Shown: piece by piece, positions 33,989 through 44,019 of the stretch | Layout: every line of letters starts with the position of its first letter | How positions within the stretch are numbered: position 1 is the stretch's first letter | Position numbers and translations under genes: made by a program | The notes under the pieces: generated by a model | The model's database searches: none | Told to the model about the DNA's origin: nothing | Seen by the model: only the letters and a program-made list of their open reading frames with translations | DNA from: Haloarchaeobius sp. HME9146 | GTDB taxonomy: Archaea > Halobacteriota > Halobacteria > Halobacteriales > Natrialbaceae | Reading direction: 5' to 3' | Assembly: GCF_025399835.1 (NCBI RefSeq) | Contig: NZ_JAODVR010000001.1 | Location: forward strand, 2,046,001-2,110,000 | DNA length: 64,000 nt

Positions 33989-35008
33989 TTACAGTCCGAG
34001 CGCCGCCATCAGCGGGACGCCGGCGGCGAGCGCACCGACGAGGTAGCCACCGATCGCGCCGCCGTTCAGGAGTGGAAGGCCAGCGTGTGCCTTCCCCTTC
34101 AGGACCATCCAGAGGAGGATGAGCAGACCGACGATGGTCCCGACCATCGCGGTGAGCGCGGGCAGGTTCAGGAGGATTGGGTCCGTGATGAGTGGGGTGA
34201 CGGTGTCCGTCGCGCCGCTGTGGAAGTACGCCGCGCTGGCGACGATGATGGTCGGCATGACGGCGTCGCCGAGTCCGATGAAGAGGGCGTCACGGTCGAG
34301 GGCACCCTCCGACTCCAGGCTGGGGTCGGATTCGGGGTCGTCTGCTCCCTCGGGAGTGCCGTTCCCGTCGGCCGCCACGGTCTCCCCGTCGGCGGAATCG
34401 TCGCCCTCCTCGTCGCCCCCGGCCGACAGTTCGAGGAACGAGAAGGACAGGGTGGTCGGGATGACGAGGATGACGGGGACCTTCATGTCCATGACGCCCT
34501 CCGCGAGCGTGAGCATGTGCTCGGTTCCATAGACGGAGATGGCGTCGTACACTGCCAGAATCGTCAGCAAGACGATGGCGGGGAACAGCCCGAAGCTGAT
34601 GCCGAACAGGCCGGCCGCGGCCGACCCCATCACGACGCCGGCGGTGTCGATGACGTACCACTCGGGGTAGACGAGTAGGCCGAGGGCGACGACCCCACCG
34701 GCCGCCACCGCGACGGTCGTCGGCATGAACGTCTCGAAGACGTAGTAGGAGAGCATGCCGCTGGTGAGGATGATGAACCCGCGGATGAGCCACTGGAGGT
34801 CGAACTTGAACGCGGCCAGCATCCCCGCGGTCGCCACCAGGATGGCACCGATGTAGACGATGCTGTTGGTCGCGTCCTGCGGGTTCTCGACGACCTGTCG
34901 ACCACCCTCTTTGAACGGCTCGACGAGCGAGAGCGCGCCGAGTTGCACCAGCACGAAGATGGTGACGGCGAGGCCGACGGCCCCGAAAATCCGATAACGG
35001 TCGTTCAT
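33989..35008 (-). CDS. Presenilin/signal-peptide-peptidase-like intramembrane aspartyl protease
   Basis: A 339-residue nine-helix membrane protein of the presenilin homologue (PSH) family. The two catalytic aspartates are in YD (154-155, LAVYDAISVYG) and in GLGD (245-248, FIGLGDAVMP). PLL at 312-314 takes the place of the PAL motif. An acidic, probably disordered cytoplasmic loop of about 45 residues (197-241) separates the halves, as in presenilins. It presumably cleaves transmembrane helices of unknown substrates. Starts 34 nt upstream of a divergent region next to gar1. Confidence 0.85.
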   Translation of the reverse strand: MNDRYRIFGAVGLAVTIFVLVQLGALSLVEPFKEGGRQVVENPQDATNSIVYIGAILVATAGMLAAFKFDLQWLIRGFIILTSGMLSYYVFETFMPTTVAVAAGGVVALGLLVYPEWYVIDTAGVVMGSAAAGLFGISFGLFPAIVLLTILAVYDAISVYGTEHMLTLAEGVMDMKVPVILVIPTTLSFSFLELSAGGDEEGDDSADGETVAADGNGTPEGADDPESDPSLESEGALDRDALFIGLGDAVMPTIIVASAAYFHSGATDTVTPLITDPILLNLPALTAMVGTIVGLLILLWMVLKGKAHAGLPLLNGGAIGGYLVGALAAGVPLMAALGL

Positions 35009-35073
35009 GCCACGACCTTTCGGCCCGCGCTATTTCGGCCTTGCGTTCGCGTATCCTCCCTTCAGTCGGCCGA

Positions 35074-35295
35074 TTACCGGGCGTAGAGCGTCTGCCCGAG
35101 CAACAGTGCCGGGTCGGTGTCGCCGGAGACGGCGACGTAGGGGCGCGAGACCGGCCCGAACACGTCGACGACGCGGCCGACCGTGTCCAGGGACTCGTCG
35201 ATGACCGTCTCGCCCATGCGGGGGTGGTCCTCGCCGTCCGTGCGGGCGATGGCGAGGCCCTGGGCGGACCGGACGACCGTCCCGACGCGCTTCAT
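35074..35295 (-). CDS. gar1: H/ACA ribonucleoprotein subunit Gar1/Naf1-type
   Basis: A 73-residue beta-barrel protein of the archaeal Gar1 type: [20 protein letters not shown] and the [18 protein letters not shown] core are the family hallmarks. It binds Cbf5 in box H/ACA RNPs that make pseudouridine in RNA. It overlaps srp19 by four bases, and gar1-srp19 adjacency is common in haloarchaea. Confidence 0.88.
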   Translation of the reverse strand: MKRVGTVVRSAQGLAIARTDGEDHPRMGETVIDESLDTVGRVVDVFGPVSRPYVAVSGDTDPALLLGQTLYAR

Positions 35296-35573
35296 TCGCG
35301 GAGGGCGTTGACGTAGGCCGCCACGGCCTGTACGATGTCGTTCTTCGAGTCGTCCGTCGGGTTCTTCACGAGGACGCGACCGCGCCCCTCGTATCCCTCG
35401 CGTGGATACGCCACGTCGCGTTCGATGCGGGCGTCGTACCCGACCTGCTGGACGGCCTTCGCGATCTCTTCGACGGTCGGTTCGGAGACGGCGAGGTCTG
35501 CAGGGACGCGCCGTCCACCGGACCGGGAGAGTTCCGCGTCGAGGTACGCGGGCCAGATGACGTTCTCGACCAT
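35292..35573 (-). CDS. srp19: Signal recognition particle subunit SRP19
   Basis: A 93-residue RNA-binding protein that docks on helices 6 and 8 of 7S RNA and enables SRP54 binding. The N-terminal [20 protein letters not shown] and the basic [15 protein letters not shown] stretch match SRP19. Co-translated with gar1. The 7S RNA gene itself is not in this window. Confidence 0.92.
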   Translation of the reverse strand: MVENVIWPAYLDAELSRSGGRRVPADLAVSEPTVEEIAKAVQQVGYDARIERDVAYPREGYEGRGRVLVKNPTDDSKNDIVQAVAAYVNALRE

Positions 35574-35645
35574 GTGCGGTCGGACGGGGTCACCCGGTAT
35601 CGGCCTTTCGGACTCTCCGCGTCGAGTGCGGGAAAAAGAGACCCG

Positions 35646-36782
35646 TCAGTCGCGCCGGGCGAGCGCGCCGAGGGCGGTCAGTGCGGCGACGGCACCGACG
35701 GCGGTGAAGCCGGGCGAGCCGTTGGATGCGGGCTCCGCCGTGGTCTCGGTGCTGGCGGTCGTACTCATCGCCGTCGTCGCCTCGGTGGTCGCCGTGGTTC
35801 CGGTCGACACCTCCGCCTCACCGCGGACGCTCGCGTTGGCCTCCGCGTAGGCGTCGGGGTACCAGGTCTTCGAGAGCTGCCGCATCACGAGGAAGCTGCG
35901 CGGTGCGGGCTGGCTCACGCGGTTCTCGTCCATCACGATGGTCTGGTTCTGCTGGACCGCCATCGTGTTCTGGTAGGCCTCGGAGTCGGGGATGCGTGGT
36001 TCGGGCTGGCCGCTGTTGAGGAGCAGCCACTCGACGCTCATGTTGGCGACGACCTCGGGGTTGAGGCGGGCGTAGCCGGCACTGGAGTACTCCAGGTCAG
36101 CGTCCGCCGCGAGGTTGGTCGCACCCGCAGTGGTCATGAGGTCGGAGATGTACGTGTTCGGCCCGGGGGTCGAACCGTAGAAGACGTACAGGGCCTGCTT
36201 GGGCTCCTTGCCCTCGGCCGCCTGCTCGACGACCTTGCGCTCGGTCTCCATCCAGTCGACCGTCTCGGCGGCCCCATCACAGGCACCGACGAGCTTGCCG
36301 GTCAGTTCCGTCTTCGCGATGACGTCGTCCAGCGAGCTGGCCGACTCGTACTTGTAGACCGTGATGTCGGCCTGGCGGAGCTTCTCGACCTTCTCGTCGG
36401 GGACGATGCTCGCCGCGAGGACGAGGTCGGGCTGCTGGGCGATGACCTTCTCGACCGAGATGAAGGCGTATCCCGAGCCGGAGATGTTCGCGGTCGTCTC
36501 GGCACCGTCGAGGTACTTCGCGTACTGGGTCGTGCCGACGACCTTCGCCTGTGCGCCGATCTCCCACATCGTCTGGGCCGAGGCGGGGCCGGCCGTGACG
36601 ACGCGTTCGGGCGCTTCCTCGAGTGTGACTTCGGTTCCCGTCGCGTCGGTCGCGGTGAACGGGAACGAGCAACCTGCCGTGGTGCTGTCGTTGGCTGGTG
36701 TCGCGGCGGCCGGCGTCGCGACGACGCCGAACGACGAGATGACCAGCAGTGCTGCGACGAGCAGCGTCCGTGTTCCTGTCAT
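35646..36782 (-). CDS. btuF: Cobalamin ABC transporter substrate-binding protein with PGF-CTERM
   Basis: A 378-residue exported protein of the BtuF/FhuD class. It has a Sec signal ([18 protein letters not shown]), the two-lobed binding fold beginning at about residue 45 ([18 protein letters not shown]), a Thr-rich linker and a C-terminal tripartite anchor that starts at PGF (about residue 358) and ends ARRD. That tail is a PGF-CTERM signal for archaeosortase processing and lipid attachment. I chose the ATG at 36782 over a TTG three codons upstream. It is divergent from btuCD. Confidence 0.88.
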   Translation of the reverse strand: MTGTRTLLVAALLVISSFGVVATPAAATPANDSTTAGCSFPFTATDATGTEVTLEEAPERVVTAGPASAQTMWEIGAQAKVVGTTQYAKYLDGAETTANISGSGYAFISVEKVIAQQPDLVLAASIVPDEKVEKLRQADITVYKYESASSLDDVIAKTELTGKLVGACDGAAETVDWMETERKVVEQAAEGKEPKQALYVFYGSTPGPNTYISDLMTTAGATNLAADADLEYSSAGYARLNPEVVANMSVEWLLLNSGQPEPRIPDSEAYQNTMAVQQNQTIVMDENRVSQPAPRSFLVMRQLSKTWYPDAYAEANASVRGEAEVSTGTTATTEATTAMSTTASTETTAEPASNGSPGFTAVGAVAALTALGALARRD

Positions 36783-36854
36783 CACACCCAACTCGCCACG
36801 TATGCAATAAGTATTTACCTAAAGCAAGTGCATTTGCGAAGTAGACACGACAGT
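36783..36854. promoter_or_regulatory. Divergent promoter region of btuF and btuCD
   Basis: Only 72 nt separate the two starts. It is AT-rich (aataagtatttacctaaag) and contains TATA-like elements for both strands near 36804-36820. An ATGCA/TGCAT pair (36802-36806, 36829-36833) and the flanking gcaa/ttgc give partial dyad symmetry, so one regulator could cover both promoters. No cobalamin riboswitch is visible. Confidence 0.5.
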
Positions 36855-37916
36855 ATGGAGACGCGGACGAAGACGGTCGGCTGGTCGGCGGGGCTGACGG
36901 CGCTGTTAGCCCTCACGACGGTCGTCTGTGCCGCGGTCGGCCCCGTCTCCATCGACTACCTCACCGTCGCGAAGGTCCTCCTGAACCAGCTCGCCCTCCC
37001 CAGCGGCGTCACCCTCGCAGGCGGTCTCTCCCTCCAGACGACGACGGTGTTCCAGTTCCAGGTGCCCAAGACTGCGAGCGTCATCGTCGCGAGCGTCCGG
37101 CTCCCGCGCATCGCGCTGGCCGCCACGGTCGGCTTCTCGCTCGCGGCCGCCGGGACGGTCATGCAGGGCTTCTTCCGGAACCCCATGGCCGACCCCTCTA
37201 TCGTGGGTGTCTCCTCCGGCGCGGCCGTCGGCGCGGTCAGTGCCATCGTCCTCCCGCTTTCGGTACCCTTCGGCATCGAGGGGGCGGCCTTCGTCGGTGC
37301 CATCCTCACCGCGTTCCTCGTCTACGCCCTCGCGACCGAGCGCGGCCGGACCCCGGTTGCGACCCTCCTGCTCGCAGGGGTCGCCATCCAGACGTTCCTC
37401 GGGGCGGTCGTCTCGTTCCTGCTGGTCACCAGCGGTGAGAGTCTGCGCGAGGCCCTGTACTGGCTGATGGGCGACCTCAGCGCGGCGACCTGGGGCGACG
37501 TGACCTTCGCCGGCGGCATCGGTCTCGTCGGCTTCGTCCTCCTCCTGCCCTACACGAACGACATGAACGTCCTCTTGCTCGGCGAGGAGGACGCCCACCA
37601 CCTCGGCATCGCGGTCGAGCGGACCAAACTGCTGTTGCTCACGCTCGCGAGCATCGTCACCGCGGCCGGCGTCGCCGTCGCCGGCGTCATCGGCTTCGTC
37701 GGGCTCGTCGTCCCGCACATGCTTCGCCTCGTCGTCGGACCGGACCACCGTATTCTGCTCCCGACGAGCGCGCTCGCAGGGGCCTCGTTCCTCGTCGCGA
37801 CCGACACAGTCGCGCGTTCAACCGCCGAGATACTGCCCGTCGGCATCGTGACCGCGGCGCTCGGTGCGCCCTTCTTCCTGTTCCTGCTCAAGCGCCGGGA
37901 GGTGCATGCGCTGTGA
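36855..37916 (+). CDS. btuC: Cobalamin ABC transporter permease BtuC
   Basis: A 353-residue FecCD-family permease with about ten transmembrane helices. Recognisable features are [20 protein letters not shown], the [21 protein letters not shown] segment and the cytoplasmic EAA-like loop before [19 protein letters not shown]. The start at 36855 follows the divergent promoter region; the stop overlaps the btuD GTG by four bases. Confidence 0.92.
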   Translation: METRTKTVGWSAGLTALLALTTVVCAAVGPVSIDYLTVAKVLLNQLALPSGVTLAGGLSLQTTTVFQFQVPKTASVIVASVRLPRIALAATVGFSLAAAGTVMQGFFRNPMADPSIVGVSSGAAVGAVSAIVLPLSVPFGIEGAAFVGAILTAFLVYALATERGRTPVATLLLAGVAIQTFLGAVVSFLLVTSGESLREALYWLMGDLSAATWGDVTFAGGIGLVGFVLLLPYTNDMNVLLLGEEDAHHLGIAVERTKLLLLTLASIVTAAGVAVAGVIGFVGLVVPHMLRLVVGPDHRILLPTSALAGASFLVATDTVARSTAEILPVGIVTAALGAPFFLFLLKRREVHAL

Positions 37917-39160
37917 TATCGGTCGACGACGTGACGGTGGCCTACGGTGACGCGACCGTGCTGGAAGATGTCTCGCTGTCGGTCGATTCCGGCACCTTCG
38001 TCGGCCTCGTGGGGCCGAACGGGGCCGGAAAGACCACACTCCTGCGCGCGATGAGCGCGGCACTCACGCCCGATTCCGGGTCGGTCGAGGTGTGTGGCGA
38101 ACCCATCCATTCCCTCTCGGCCCGGGCCGCGAGTCGGCAGGTCGCGGTCGTCCCGCAGGATACGACCGTCTCGTTCTCGTTCCCCGTGCGCGACCTCGTC
38201 GCCATGGGGCGCACCCCGCACCGTTCGCGGTTCACCTCAGCAACTCCCGAGGACCACCGGGCCGTCGACGAGGCCATCGAGCGCGTCGACATCGCGGACC
38301 TGGCGGACCGGCCGGTCGACGAACTGAGTGGGGGCGAACGACAGAAGGTGACCATCGCGCGGGCGCTCGCACAGGAGACACCCGTCCTCCTGCTCGACGA
38401 ACCGACCGCCAGCCTCGACGTGAACCATCAGGTCGAGACACTCGAACTCGTCAGGGAACTCGTCGCGGACGGCAAGACCGCGGTCGCGGCCATCCACGAC
38501 CTCTCGCTGGCGGCCCGCTACTGCGACGAACTCGTCTTGCTCGCGGGTGGAGACGTGGTCGCGTCGGGCGAACCCGACAGCGTTCTCACGCGGCCGCGTC
38601 TGCGCGAGAGCTTCGACGCCGAGACCGTCCTCACCCGGAACCCCGTCACCGAGAGCGTGACGGTGACGCCACTGGCTCACCCGGTCGAGTCGCTCGATTG
38701 TCGAGTTCACCTCGTGGGGAACGGGTCGGTCGCGGCACGGACCCTCGAACGACTTGCCAACGCGGACGCCGAGGTGTCGGTCGGCCCGGCCCCGCCAGGT
38801 GACGCCCTCGTGGAGACCGCACGCCTGCTCGGAATCGACTCCCTGCTCGCGGATCCCTATGCGGCACTCGAGGAGGGAACGGTCGCGTCGCTCCGAGCGC
38901 ACATCGCCGACGCGGAGGTCGTCGTCCTCGCCGAGCCCTACCTCTCGGACGGGAACCGTGCGGTCCTCGATGCCGTCGACTCGGTCGATTCCCTCGTCGT
39001 CGTCGAGGACGGTCCCTGGCGGTCACACGTCGCGAGCGACCTGCATAGCGACTACTCCCGCGTGCGTGAGGCCGCGACCATCACCGAACCCGAGACCGTT
39101 GCGATCGCTGTCCGGGCCACGCGGAGCGCCGGGCAACTGGCAGACTTCTATCAAGACTGA
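37913..39160 (+). CDS. btuD: Cobalamin ABC transporter ATPase BtuD with C-terminal extension
   Basis: A 415-residue ATPase. The ABC domain occupies about residues 1-245: Walker [10 protein letters not shown], signature LSGGERQK, Walker [10 protein letters not shown] and a switch His in AAIHDLS. The remaining 170 residues form an extra alpha/beta domain ([45 protein letters not shown]) not found in bacterial BtuD. Start is a GTG inside the btuC stop. The extension is also known in halobacterial BtuD proteins as far as I recall; its role is not established. Confidence 0.88.
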   Translation: MISVDDVTVAYGDATVLEDVSLSVDSGTFVGLVGPNGAGKTTLLRAMSAALTPDSGSVEVCGEPIHSLSARAASRQVAVVPQDTTVSFSFPVRDLVAMGRTPHRSRFTSATPEDHRAVDEAIERVDIADLADRPVDELSGGERQKVTIARALAQETPVLLLDEPTASLDVNHQVETLELVRELVADGKTAVAAIHDLSLAARYCDELVLLAGGDVVASGEPDSVLTRPRLRESFDAETVLTRNPVTESVTVTPLAHPVESLDCRVHLVGNGSVAARTLERLANADAEVSVGPAPPGDALVETARLLGIDSLLADPYAALEEGTVASLRAHIADAEVVVLAEPYLSDGNRAVLDAVDSVDSLVVVEDGPWRSHVASDLHSDYSRVREAATITEPETVAIAVRATRSAGQLADFYQD

Positions 39161-39186
39161 AATACTCCCGGCGAGAACGTCGAGCG

Positions 39187-40116
39187 ATGCGCTCCCTCCC
39201 CGCTCTCGCGGTCGCGCTCGCCATCGTCCTCGCTGGCTGCGGGAGCCTTGGCCCGACCCAGGAGACCCGCCAGCCCTTCTCTGTCGAGGGGACCGGGCAA
39301 CCGACCGAACCCGACGACACCACAACCCCCACCACGACGGTCCCGCAGTTCGACCCCGACCCGACCGCGAACGACCTCGGGGACGTCCGCGACATGCTCT
39401 CGGCCCAGCAACGCGTTCTCGAGAACAGGAGCTATCGTACCGAGTACCTCGTCCAGGCCACCCACACCAACGGGACCGTGCTCCTCCGCCGGCACGTGAA
39501 CGGAGCGTACGCAGCGAACGATTCGCGGTATCTCGTCGACAGCCAGGTGTCGGGGACGGCCGCCCTTCGGCAGAGCGCCTTCGTCGTCTTCGGCGACGGG
39601 GACCGGGCGTACGTCCGGCAGACGACCGAGAACGGCACGTCGGTGTCGGTTCCACGGCTGGGGGACAGCGGCGACCCAATTCCGCCGTCGGACCTCGGCG
39701 TATTCCGGGGTCGCGAAGGCATGTACAACTTCCTCTACCAGGGCTTCGCGGGGATGAACCTGACGAGCGTCACCGAACTCGACCGTATCCCAGCCGGGCT
39801 CGAAGGCCCCCTCTACCGGGTCCAGTCCGAGACCGTCGAGAGTCCACAGCTCCTCGCCCAGGGCCCCAACGGGACGGTCGAGAACGCCAGTCTCGAGGCC
39901 ATCGTCGACCATCGCGGCTTCGTCTACGAGTACCGGCTGACGTTCGAGACGGAGACGGAAGCCGGCGACCCGGTGTTCATCGAGCGCCGACTGGTCTACC
40001 GTGACCTCGGACAGACGACGCTCACGCGGCCGGACTGGGTGGACGAGTACACCTCGGACAACGCGACGACGACCACGGCACCCGCCAGCACAACCTTGAT
40101 GCACGTCCCTTGCTAA
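39187..40116 (+). CDS. DUF7537-type lipoprotein, paralogue 1
   Basis: A 309-residue exported lipoprotein with lipobox LAGC (Cys18), a Pro/Thr-rich linker (PDDTTTPTTTVPQFDPDP) and a beta-rich domain with LVYRDLGQTTLTRPDWVDEY near the C-terminus. Several N-x-S/T sequons are present. It resembles the gene that follows nine bases later; the two share FDPDP, SDLGVFRG or TDLGIFRG, and the terminal VYR-x-(L/V)-G pattern. I believe this is the haloarchaeal DUF7537 lipoprotein family. Function unknown. Confidence 0.75.
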   Translation: MRSLPALAVALAIVLAGCGSLGPTQETRQPFSVEGTGQPTEPDDTTTPTTTVPQFDPDPTANDLGDVRDMLSAQQRVLENRSYRTEYLVQATHTNGTVLLRRHVNGAYAANDSRYLVDSQVSGTAALRQSAFVVFGDGDRAYVRQTTENGTSVSVPRLGDSGDPIPPSDLGVFRGREGMYNFLYQGFAGMNLTSVTELDRIPAGLEGPLYRVQSETVESPQLLAQGPNGTVENASLEAIVDHRGFVYEYRLTFETETEAGDPVFIERRLVYRDLGQTTLTRPDWVDEYTSDNATTTTAPASTTLMHVPC

Positions 40117-40125
40117 CCCGAGACA

Positions 40126-40989
40126 ATGCGAGTCCGACAGGTCGCCGTCCTCGCGCTCCTCGTGGCGCTGGCTGGCTGTGGCGGCCTTGCGGACGACGGG
40201 ACCACGCGAGCACCGTTCTCTGTCGAGCAGACTGCCGAGCCGACAGCGACCCCCACCGAGTCCACCACTCGAGCCGTCTTCGACCCGGATCCAAGCCGCG
40301 ACAAGGTCGGGGACGTCGGTGTGTTGCTCGACACCCACGAGCGTGCCCTCGACGGGACGGGGTATCGCGTCACCGCGGTCTACCGGGAGACGTCCTGGAA
40401 CGGAACGGTGCGCCGCGAACTGGTCCGCGACGGCTCCTACCCCGCGAACCGGTCGCGGTACCGGTACTACGAGCGAGCCGAAGGCACGAGTGTCGGGCCG
40501 ACCCAGGAGACGCAGTTGTTCGCCGACGGCCACACCGTCTACAGCCGCCGGACCATCGGTGACCAGACCGACGTGACCGTGCTCCGCGACTCCGACGGGA
40601 CCCCGTTCTCACCGACAGACCTGGGTATCTTCCGGGGCCAGCAGACCGACATCCTCGCGGTCGCGTTCGAGGCGGTCGCCATCGAGAGCGTGGACCGACT
40701 CGGCCATGCGCCCCGCGGTGTCGACGACCCGCTGTTCCGGCTCCGCGGAGACACGGTCAGGGACCGGGCCCAGCTCAGCATCGATGCGGACGCCTCCATC
40801 CGCGACGCCAGCCTCGACGTCATCGTCGACGAGGACGGGCTGGTCCGCGAGTTCACGTTCAAGTACATCACGACCCGGGACGGGCAAACGGTCACCGTCA
40901 TGCATCGACTGGTCTACCGTAACGTGGGGACGACGAGCATCGAGCGCCCCGCGTGGACAGAGAACGCGACAGCCCGACGGTACCCATAG
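40126..40989 (+). CDS. DUF7537-type lipoprotein, paralogue 2
   Basis: A 287-residue tandem paralogue of the previous gene: lipobox LAGC (Cys18), linker with PTESTTRAVFDPDPSRDKVG, and a final RLVYRNVGTTSIERPAW. It lies nine bases downstream, so it is probably co-transcribed. Tandem duplication with divergence is common for this family. Function unknown. Confidence 0.75.
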   Translation: MRVRQVAVLALLVALAGCGGLADDGTTRAPFSVEQTAEPTATPTESTTRAVFDPDPSRDKVGDVGVLLDTHERALDGTGYRVTAVYRETSWNGTVRRELVRDGSYPANRSRYRYYERAEGTSVGPTQETQLFADGHTVYSRRTIGDQTDVTVLRDSDGTPFSPTDLGIFRGQQTDILAVAFEAVAIESVDRLGHAPRGVDDPLFRLRGDTVRDRAQLSIDADASIRDASLDVIVDEDGLVREFTFKYITTRDGQTVTVMHRLVYRNVGTTSIERPAWTENATARRYP

Positions 40990-41147
40990 AAGCCGAAACC
41001 GGGCGAGACCCCGACGGGCTGAACCACCTGCCACGAGAGCGGAAGCTATTACACGGCCTTCTCTGAATATTTGGCTGTCATCTTCAGGGCCTTAGCTGCG
41101 GGACTGTCCCGGAGCGGGCCGGTCGCCGGCCGAGACCCGGCGTTCGC

Positions 41148-42116
41148 ATGACCATCGACGCCACGACCATCCGGACCGCAGTCGCATCGATCTCGGACGA
41201 CTACGAACTTCACGAGGAGGTACGACGGACGCACCGTCACCTTGTCTACGAGGTCACAATCGACGGTCGCCGCGCCGTCTGCAAGCACGTCCTCGAGGAC
41301 GCCGACCGGGAACCACTCGCCCGGGAGACGATGATACTGAAGGGTGTCGAGCGCTCGACCGATCTTTCACTCCCGACCGTCCTCGGTGCTGGGGATGGCT
41401 TCGCCGTCTTCTCCTGGGTCGCCGGCGAGCCATTCCACGATGACGTTCCTCAGTCCCGACAGGAGACTCGGCTTCGAACGCTCGGTCGCGCACTCGCCCA
41501 CCTACACAACTCGACAGCGGACTGGTTCGATGGGTTCGGCTCCCTCACGACCGACAGTGACGACCGACTTCAGGTCGAGAACCCTTCGCCCTGGGGCGAG
41601 TGCTGGGAGGCCCTCGTCGACGACTGGCTCGACAGACTCGCCGGGACGCCCCACGAGGACCTTCGGGACGCCATCTGCGAAGCCACTCGTCGCGCGACCG
41701 ACCGCGGGTGGTTCGACGATGTAGAGCCGGTCCTCACCCACGCCGACGCCGGTCCCGCTAACGTCCAGTTCACCGACACCGACGAAGCGCTGCTCGTCGA
41801 CTGGGAAGGAGCCATGGCATTCCCCGGGGAGTACGACATAGCGAGGGCCTGTACCGACTTCTTCGACTTGCCTCACGCCGTCGCTTCGGGAACGCTCCGG
41901 GAAGCCCTGTTCGATGGGTACCGGGACATCGCGTCGCTTCCGCCGCGCTCTCACCGACGACGATGCCTGTACAGGGCGACGCTGACGGCGAAGTTCCTCC
42001 CCGGTGGCGTTCGCGCTGCCGATGCGGGCCACATCGACGAGGACCCAGCCGAGTTCCGCGAAGCGCTCAGAACCTACGCCTGGCGGCAGCTGGAGGCCGT
42101 GAACGCGGAATTCTGA
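41148..42116 (+). CDS. Aminoglycoside phosphotransferase (APH/ChoK) family kinase
   Basis: A 322-residue small-molecule-kinase-like protein. An ATP-Lys candidate is in AVCKHVLED, the Brenner motif is HADAGPANVQF (catalytic Asp), and the metal-binding Asp is in LLVDWEGAMAFPGEYD. The family phosphorylates diverse small molecules; homoserine, choline or aminoglycosides cannot be separated by sequence. Its stop lies 30 nt before the left inverted repeat of the recombinase element. Confidence 0.85.
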   Translation: MTIDATTIRTAVASISDDYELHEEVRRTHRHLVYEVTIDGRRAVCKHVLEDADREPLARETMILKGVERSTDLSLPTVLGAGDGFAVFSWVAGEPFHDDVPQSRQETRLRTLGRALAHLHNSTADWFDGFGSLTTDSDDRLQVENPSPWGECWEALVDDWLDRLAGTPHEDLRDAICEATRRATDRGWFDDVEPVLTHADAGPANVQFTDTDEALLVDWEGAMAFPGEYDIARACTDFFDLPHAVASGTLREALFDGYRDIASLPPRSHRRRCLYRATLTAKFLPGGVRAADAGHIDEDPAEFREALRTYAWRQLEAVNAEF

Positions 42117-42145
42117 CTCGGCCGATTCTGGATTCGGGCACCCCA

Positions 42146-42174
42146 ATTCTGTATAGCGAGATTTGGTTTACGAG
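42146..42174 (+). repeat. Left 29-nt inverted repeat (recombination-site-like)
   Basis: Begins attctgtatagcga and ends tttacgag, with a central seven bases gatttgg. The reverse complement of 44759-44787 has the same 14-nt and 8-nt arms but a different centre (catagaa). The two-arm, variable-spacer layout resembles a tyrosine-recombinase core site. Confidence 0.7.
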
Positions 42175-42242
42175 ACTGGTGTCGAACACCGAACAGTGGC
42201 GAGATTCGATGAAGCAGAATCGAGTGTATCCGAAAGATCGAC

Positions 42243-43280
42243 TCAGAGCAGGGAGTAGACGTTCGCCTCGTACACTTTGCGGACTCGGTCGCCCCAGTTG
42301 TGGGTGTACGTGTCGATGATGTCGCTCGCCACGTCGCCCCGGAGGTACTTGACGATGCCACGGTCGCCGGTTCGGTCCCGCAGATGCGTGGTGAAGAAGT
42401 GCCGGAAGTAGTGCGGGGTCACGTTCTCGGCGGCCCCACCCCCCGTTCGGTACCAGCCGTGCTCCCTGGCGTGGGTCTCGACGATGTGGCGCACGCCCTG
42501 GGGGGTGATTCGTTCGCCCCAGTCGCTCGACGTCGAGCAGAACAGCGGCTCTGCGGGCGATACCGCGTCAGGGCGGATCGCCAGCCACGCCACGAGCACC
42601 CGCTTCAGTTCGTCGTCGACCGGAACGACGGTCGAGCGCTTTCGCTTGTTGGCCGCGGTCCGCTCTTCCCCGTGGTACTCCTCGCCGTGGGCCGGTTCTG
42701 CCGGGACGAAGATGGAGTCCGGGCGGCCCTCCAGCTGGACACGCCCACCGAGGTCGTACTCGGATTCGATAGCCGGAACCGCCAGCGAGATGTCTCGCAG
42801 GTCCAGATTACAGAGTTCGCCGACACGCATCCCGGTCTTGAGGAGGCTCACGACCAGCGCACGCTCCAGCGGATGGCCGATATCGGCGACGAAGCCCCGC
42901 ATCTGGTCGACGGTGAGCTCCCGTCTCGTCGGGTCCTTGTCGATGGATTCGTTCATCTCCTCGACGACCAGCGCCATGGGGTTCGACTCGAACTCACCGA
43001 CCTGGGTCATGTAGGCGTAGAACCGGTGGACGTAGGAGGCGTAGGAGGCGACCGTGCTCGGTGCGTGCTCGCCTCGCAGGGAGTGGACCCACGCCATGCA
43101 CTGTCGTCTATCCGCGTCTGCTGGCGTCATCGACCCGCCGCTGGGCCCTGATTCGGGGTCGGCCAGGAACGCCTCGAACCGCCGCAGGACCCGTTCGTAG
43201 GCCTCCTGCGTCCGTTTCGCCTTCCCGTGGTAGGTCTGGTCCTCGAGGAAGTACGCGACGGAATCGGCCATCTCAGGCAT
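42243..43280 (-). CDS. Tyrosine recombinase / site-specific integrase
   Basis: A 345-residue phage-integrase-family protein. The N-terminal SAM-like core-binding domain spans about residues 5-125 (TQEAYERVLRRFEAFLAD, STVASYASYVHRFYAYM). The catalytic domain retains the conserved residues: Arg in LLKTGMRVGELCNLDLRD, the H-x-x-R box in TPHYFRHFFTTHL, and the nucleophile Tyr in DTYTHNWGDRV. The start is either 43280 (MPEMADS) or 43271 (MADSVAYF); the first overlaps the upstream gene by eight bases. It would cut and join the flanking repeats or related sites. Confidence 0.88.
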   Translation of the reverse strand: MPEMADSVAYFLEDQTYHGKAKRTQEAYERVLRRFEAFLADPESGPSGGSMTPADADRRQCMAWVHSLRGEHAPSTVASYASYVHRFYAYMTQVGEFESNPMALVVEEMNESIDKDPTRRELTVDQMRGFVADIGHPLERALVVSLLKTGMRVGELCNLDLRDISLAVPAIESEYDLGGRVQLEGRPDSIFVPAEPAHGEEYHGEERTAANKRKRSTVVPVDDELKRVLVAWLAIRPDAVSPAEPLFCSTSSDWGERITPQGVRHIVETHAREHGWYRTGGGAAENVTPHYFRHFFTTHLRDRTGDRGIVKYLRGDVASDIIDTYTHNWGDRVRKVYEANVYSLL

Positions 43281-43683
43281 CCTCTGCCGGCACGTAGCCG
43301 CCGTCTCGACCGCTGTACCTGACGCGTCCAGCGGCCTGAAGGTCCTGGAGCGCGCTGTCGAGGCGGTCCTCGATGTCATCACTCACCGCGGCCAGCAGTT
43401 CGTCCCAGGTACAGGGGCCCTCGGCAGAGTGGAGGATATCGACGACGCGTTCGTCGAGATCGCCGCCTTCTGAGTCACCCGATACGGGGTCACTCTGGTC
43501 CCCTTCGGCCCCACTATCGGGTGAGTCGGGCAGGTCGAACTTGCGTCGGCCCGCCTGGACCATCGCCCGGACGAACTCGCTCTGGCTCATGTCGAGCTCG
43601 TCGGCGTGGTCGGCCCACTCCGCTTTCTGGTAGCCCGGCACGTAGGTCTTCACCACCGACCGACTCGTGTCCTGTTGGCTCAT
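43273..43683 (-). CDS. DUF5805-type small protein, partner of the recombinase
   Basis: A 136-residue protein. The N-terminal part (SVVKTYVPGYQKAEWADHAD, then DMSQSEFVRAMVQAGRRKFD) looks like a ribbon-helix-helix-related DNA-binding segment; after an acidic linker the C-terminal third (WDELLAAVSDDIEDRLDSAL, GRVRYSGRDGGYV) resembles a winged helix. As far as I recall this is the DUF5805 family, which often precedes integrases in haloarchaea. It overlaps the recombinase start and probably regulates it or helps recombination. A tatatc box lies about 27 nt upstream. Confidence 0.7.
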   Translation of the reverse strand: MSQQDTSRSVVKTYVPGYQKAEWADHADELDMSQSEFVRAMVQAGRRKFDLPDSPDSGAEGDQSDPVSGDSEGGDLDERVVDILHSAEGPCTWDELLAAVSDDIEDRLDSALQDLQAAGRVRYSGRDGGYVPAEDA

Positions 43684-44019
43684 CGACACCCCTCAGTAGA
43701 CCCTGATATATCATGCTCAACCCACCACGTCTGGAAGGGTGTCTTCCCCGGTCGAACCCCAGGGGTTGCGTGCTTCGATTGGGGCTGTAGGCACACCCCA
43801 TTTCGCAGCAACATTTGCTGCTTGTTTGTTGGTGTGGTCGGTGACCCATTCGGATGAGTATGCGACCGAGTCCGTGAGTCACTGAATCGGCTCGCTCGAC
43901 GTTGCATCAGGCCCGCCGCGAGAGCAGAGCGAGACCGGCCGGAAACGATATCAGATTTCTGGTAGCTCCTCGACATGCGGCTCTGGCAAGACCGACTCAC
44001 TGCCGATACTTCAATGTGT

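Noticed and set aside
36783-36854. Cobalamin riboswitch in the btuF/btuC intergenic region
   Set aside because: The interval is only 72 nt and lacks a B12-box-like sequence; it is better read as a divergent promoter.
41049-41150. Minus-strand frame ending in a protein-like tail (KALKMTAKYSEKAV), possibly a gene remnant
   Set aside because: It overlaps the start of the APH-family gene and has no start or recognisable domain; too short to call a transposase or other fragment.
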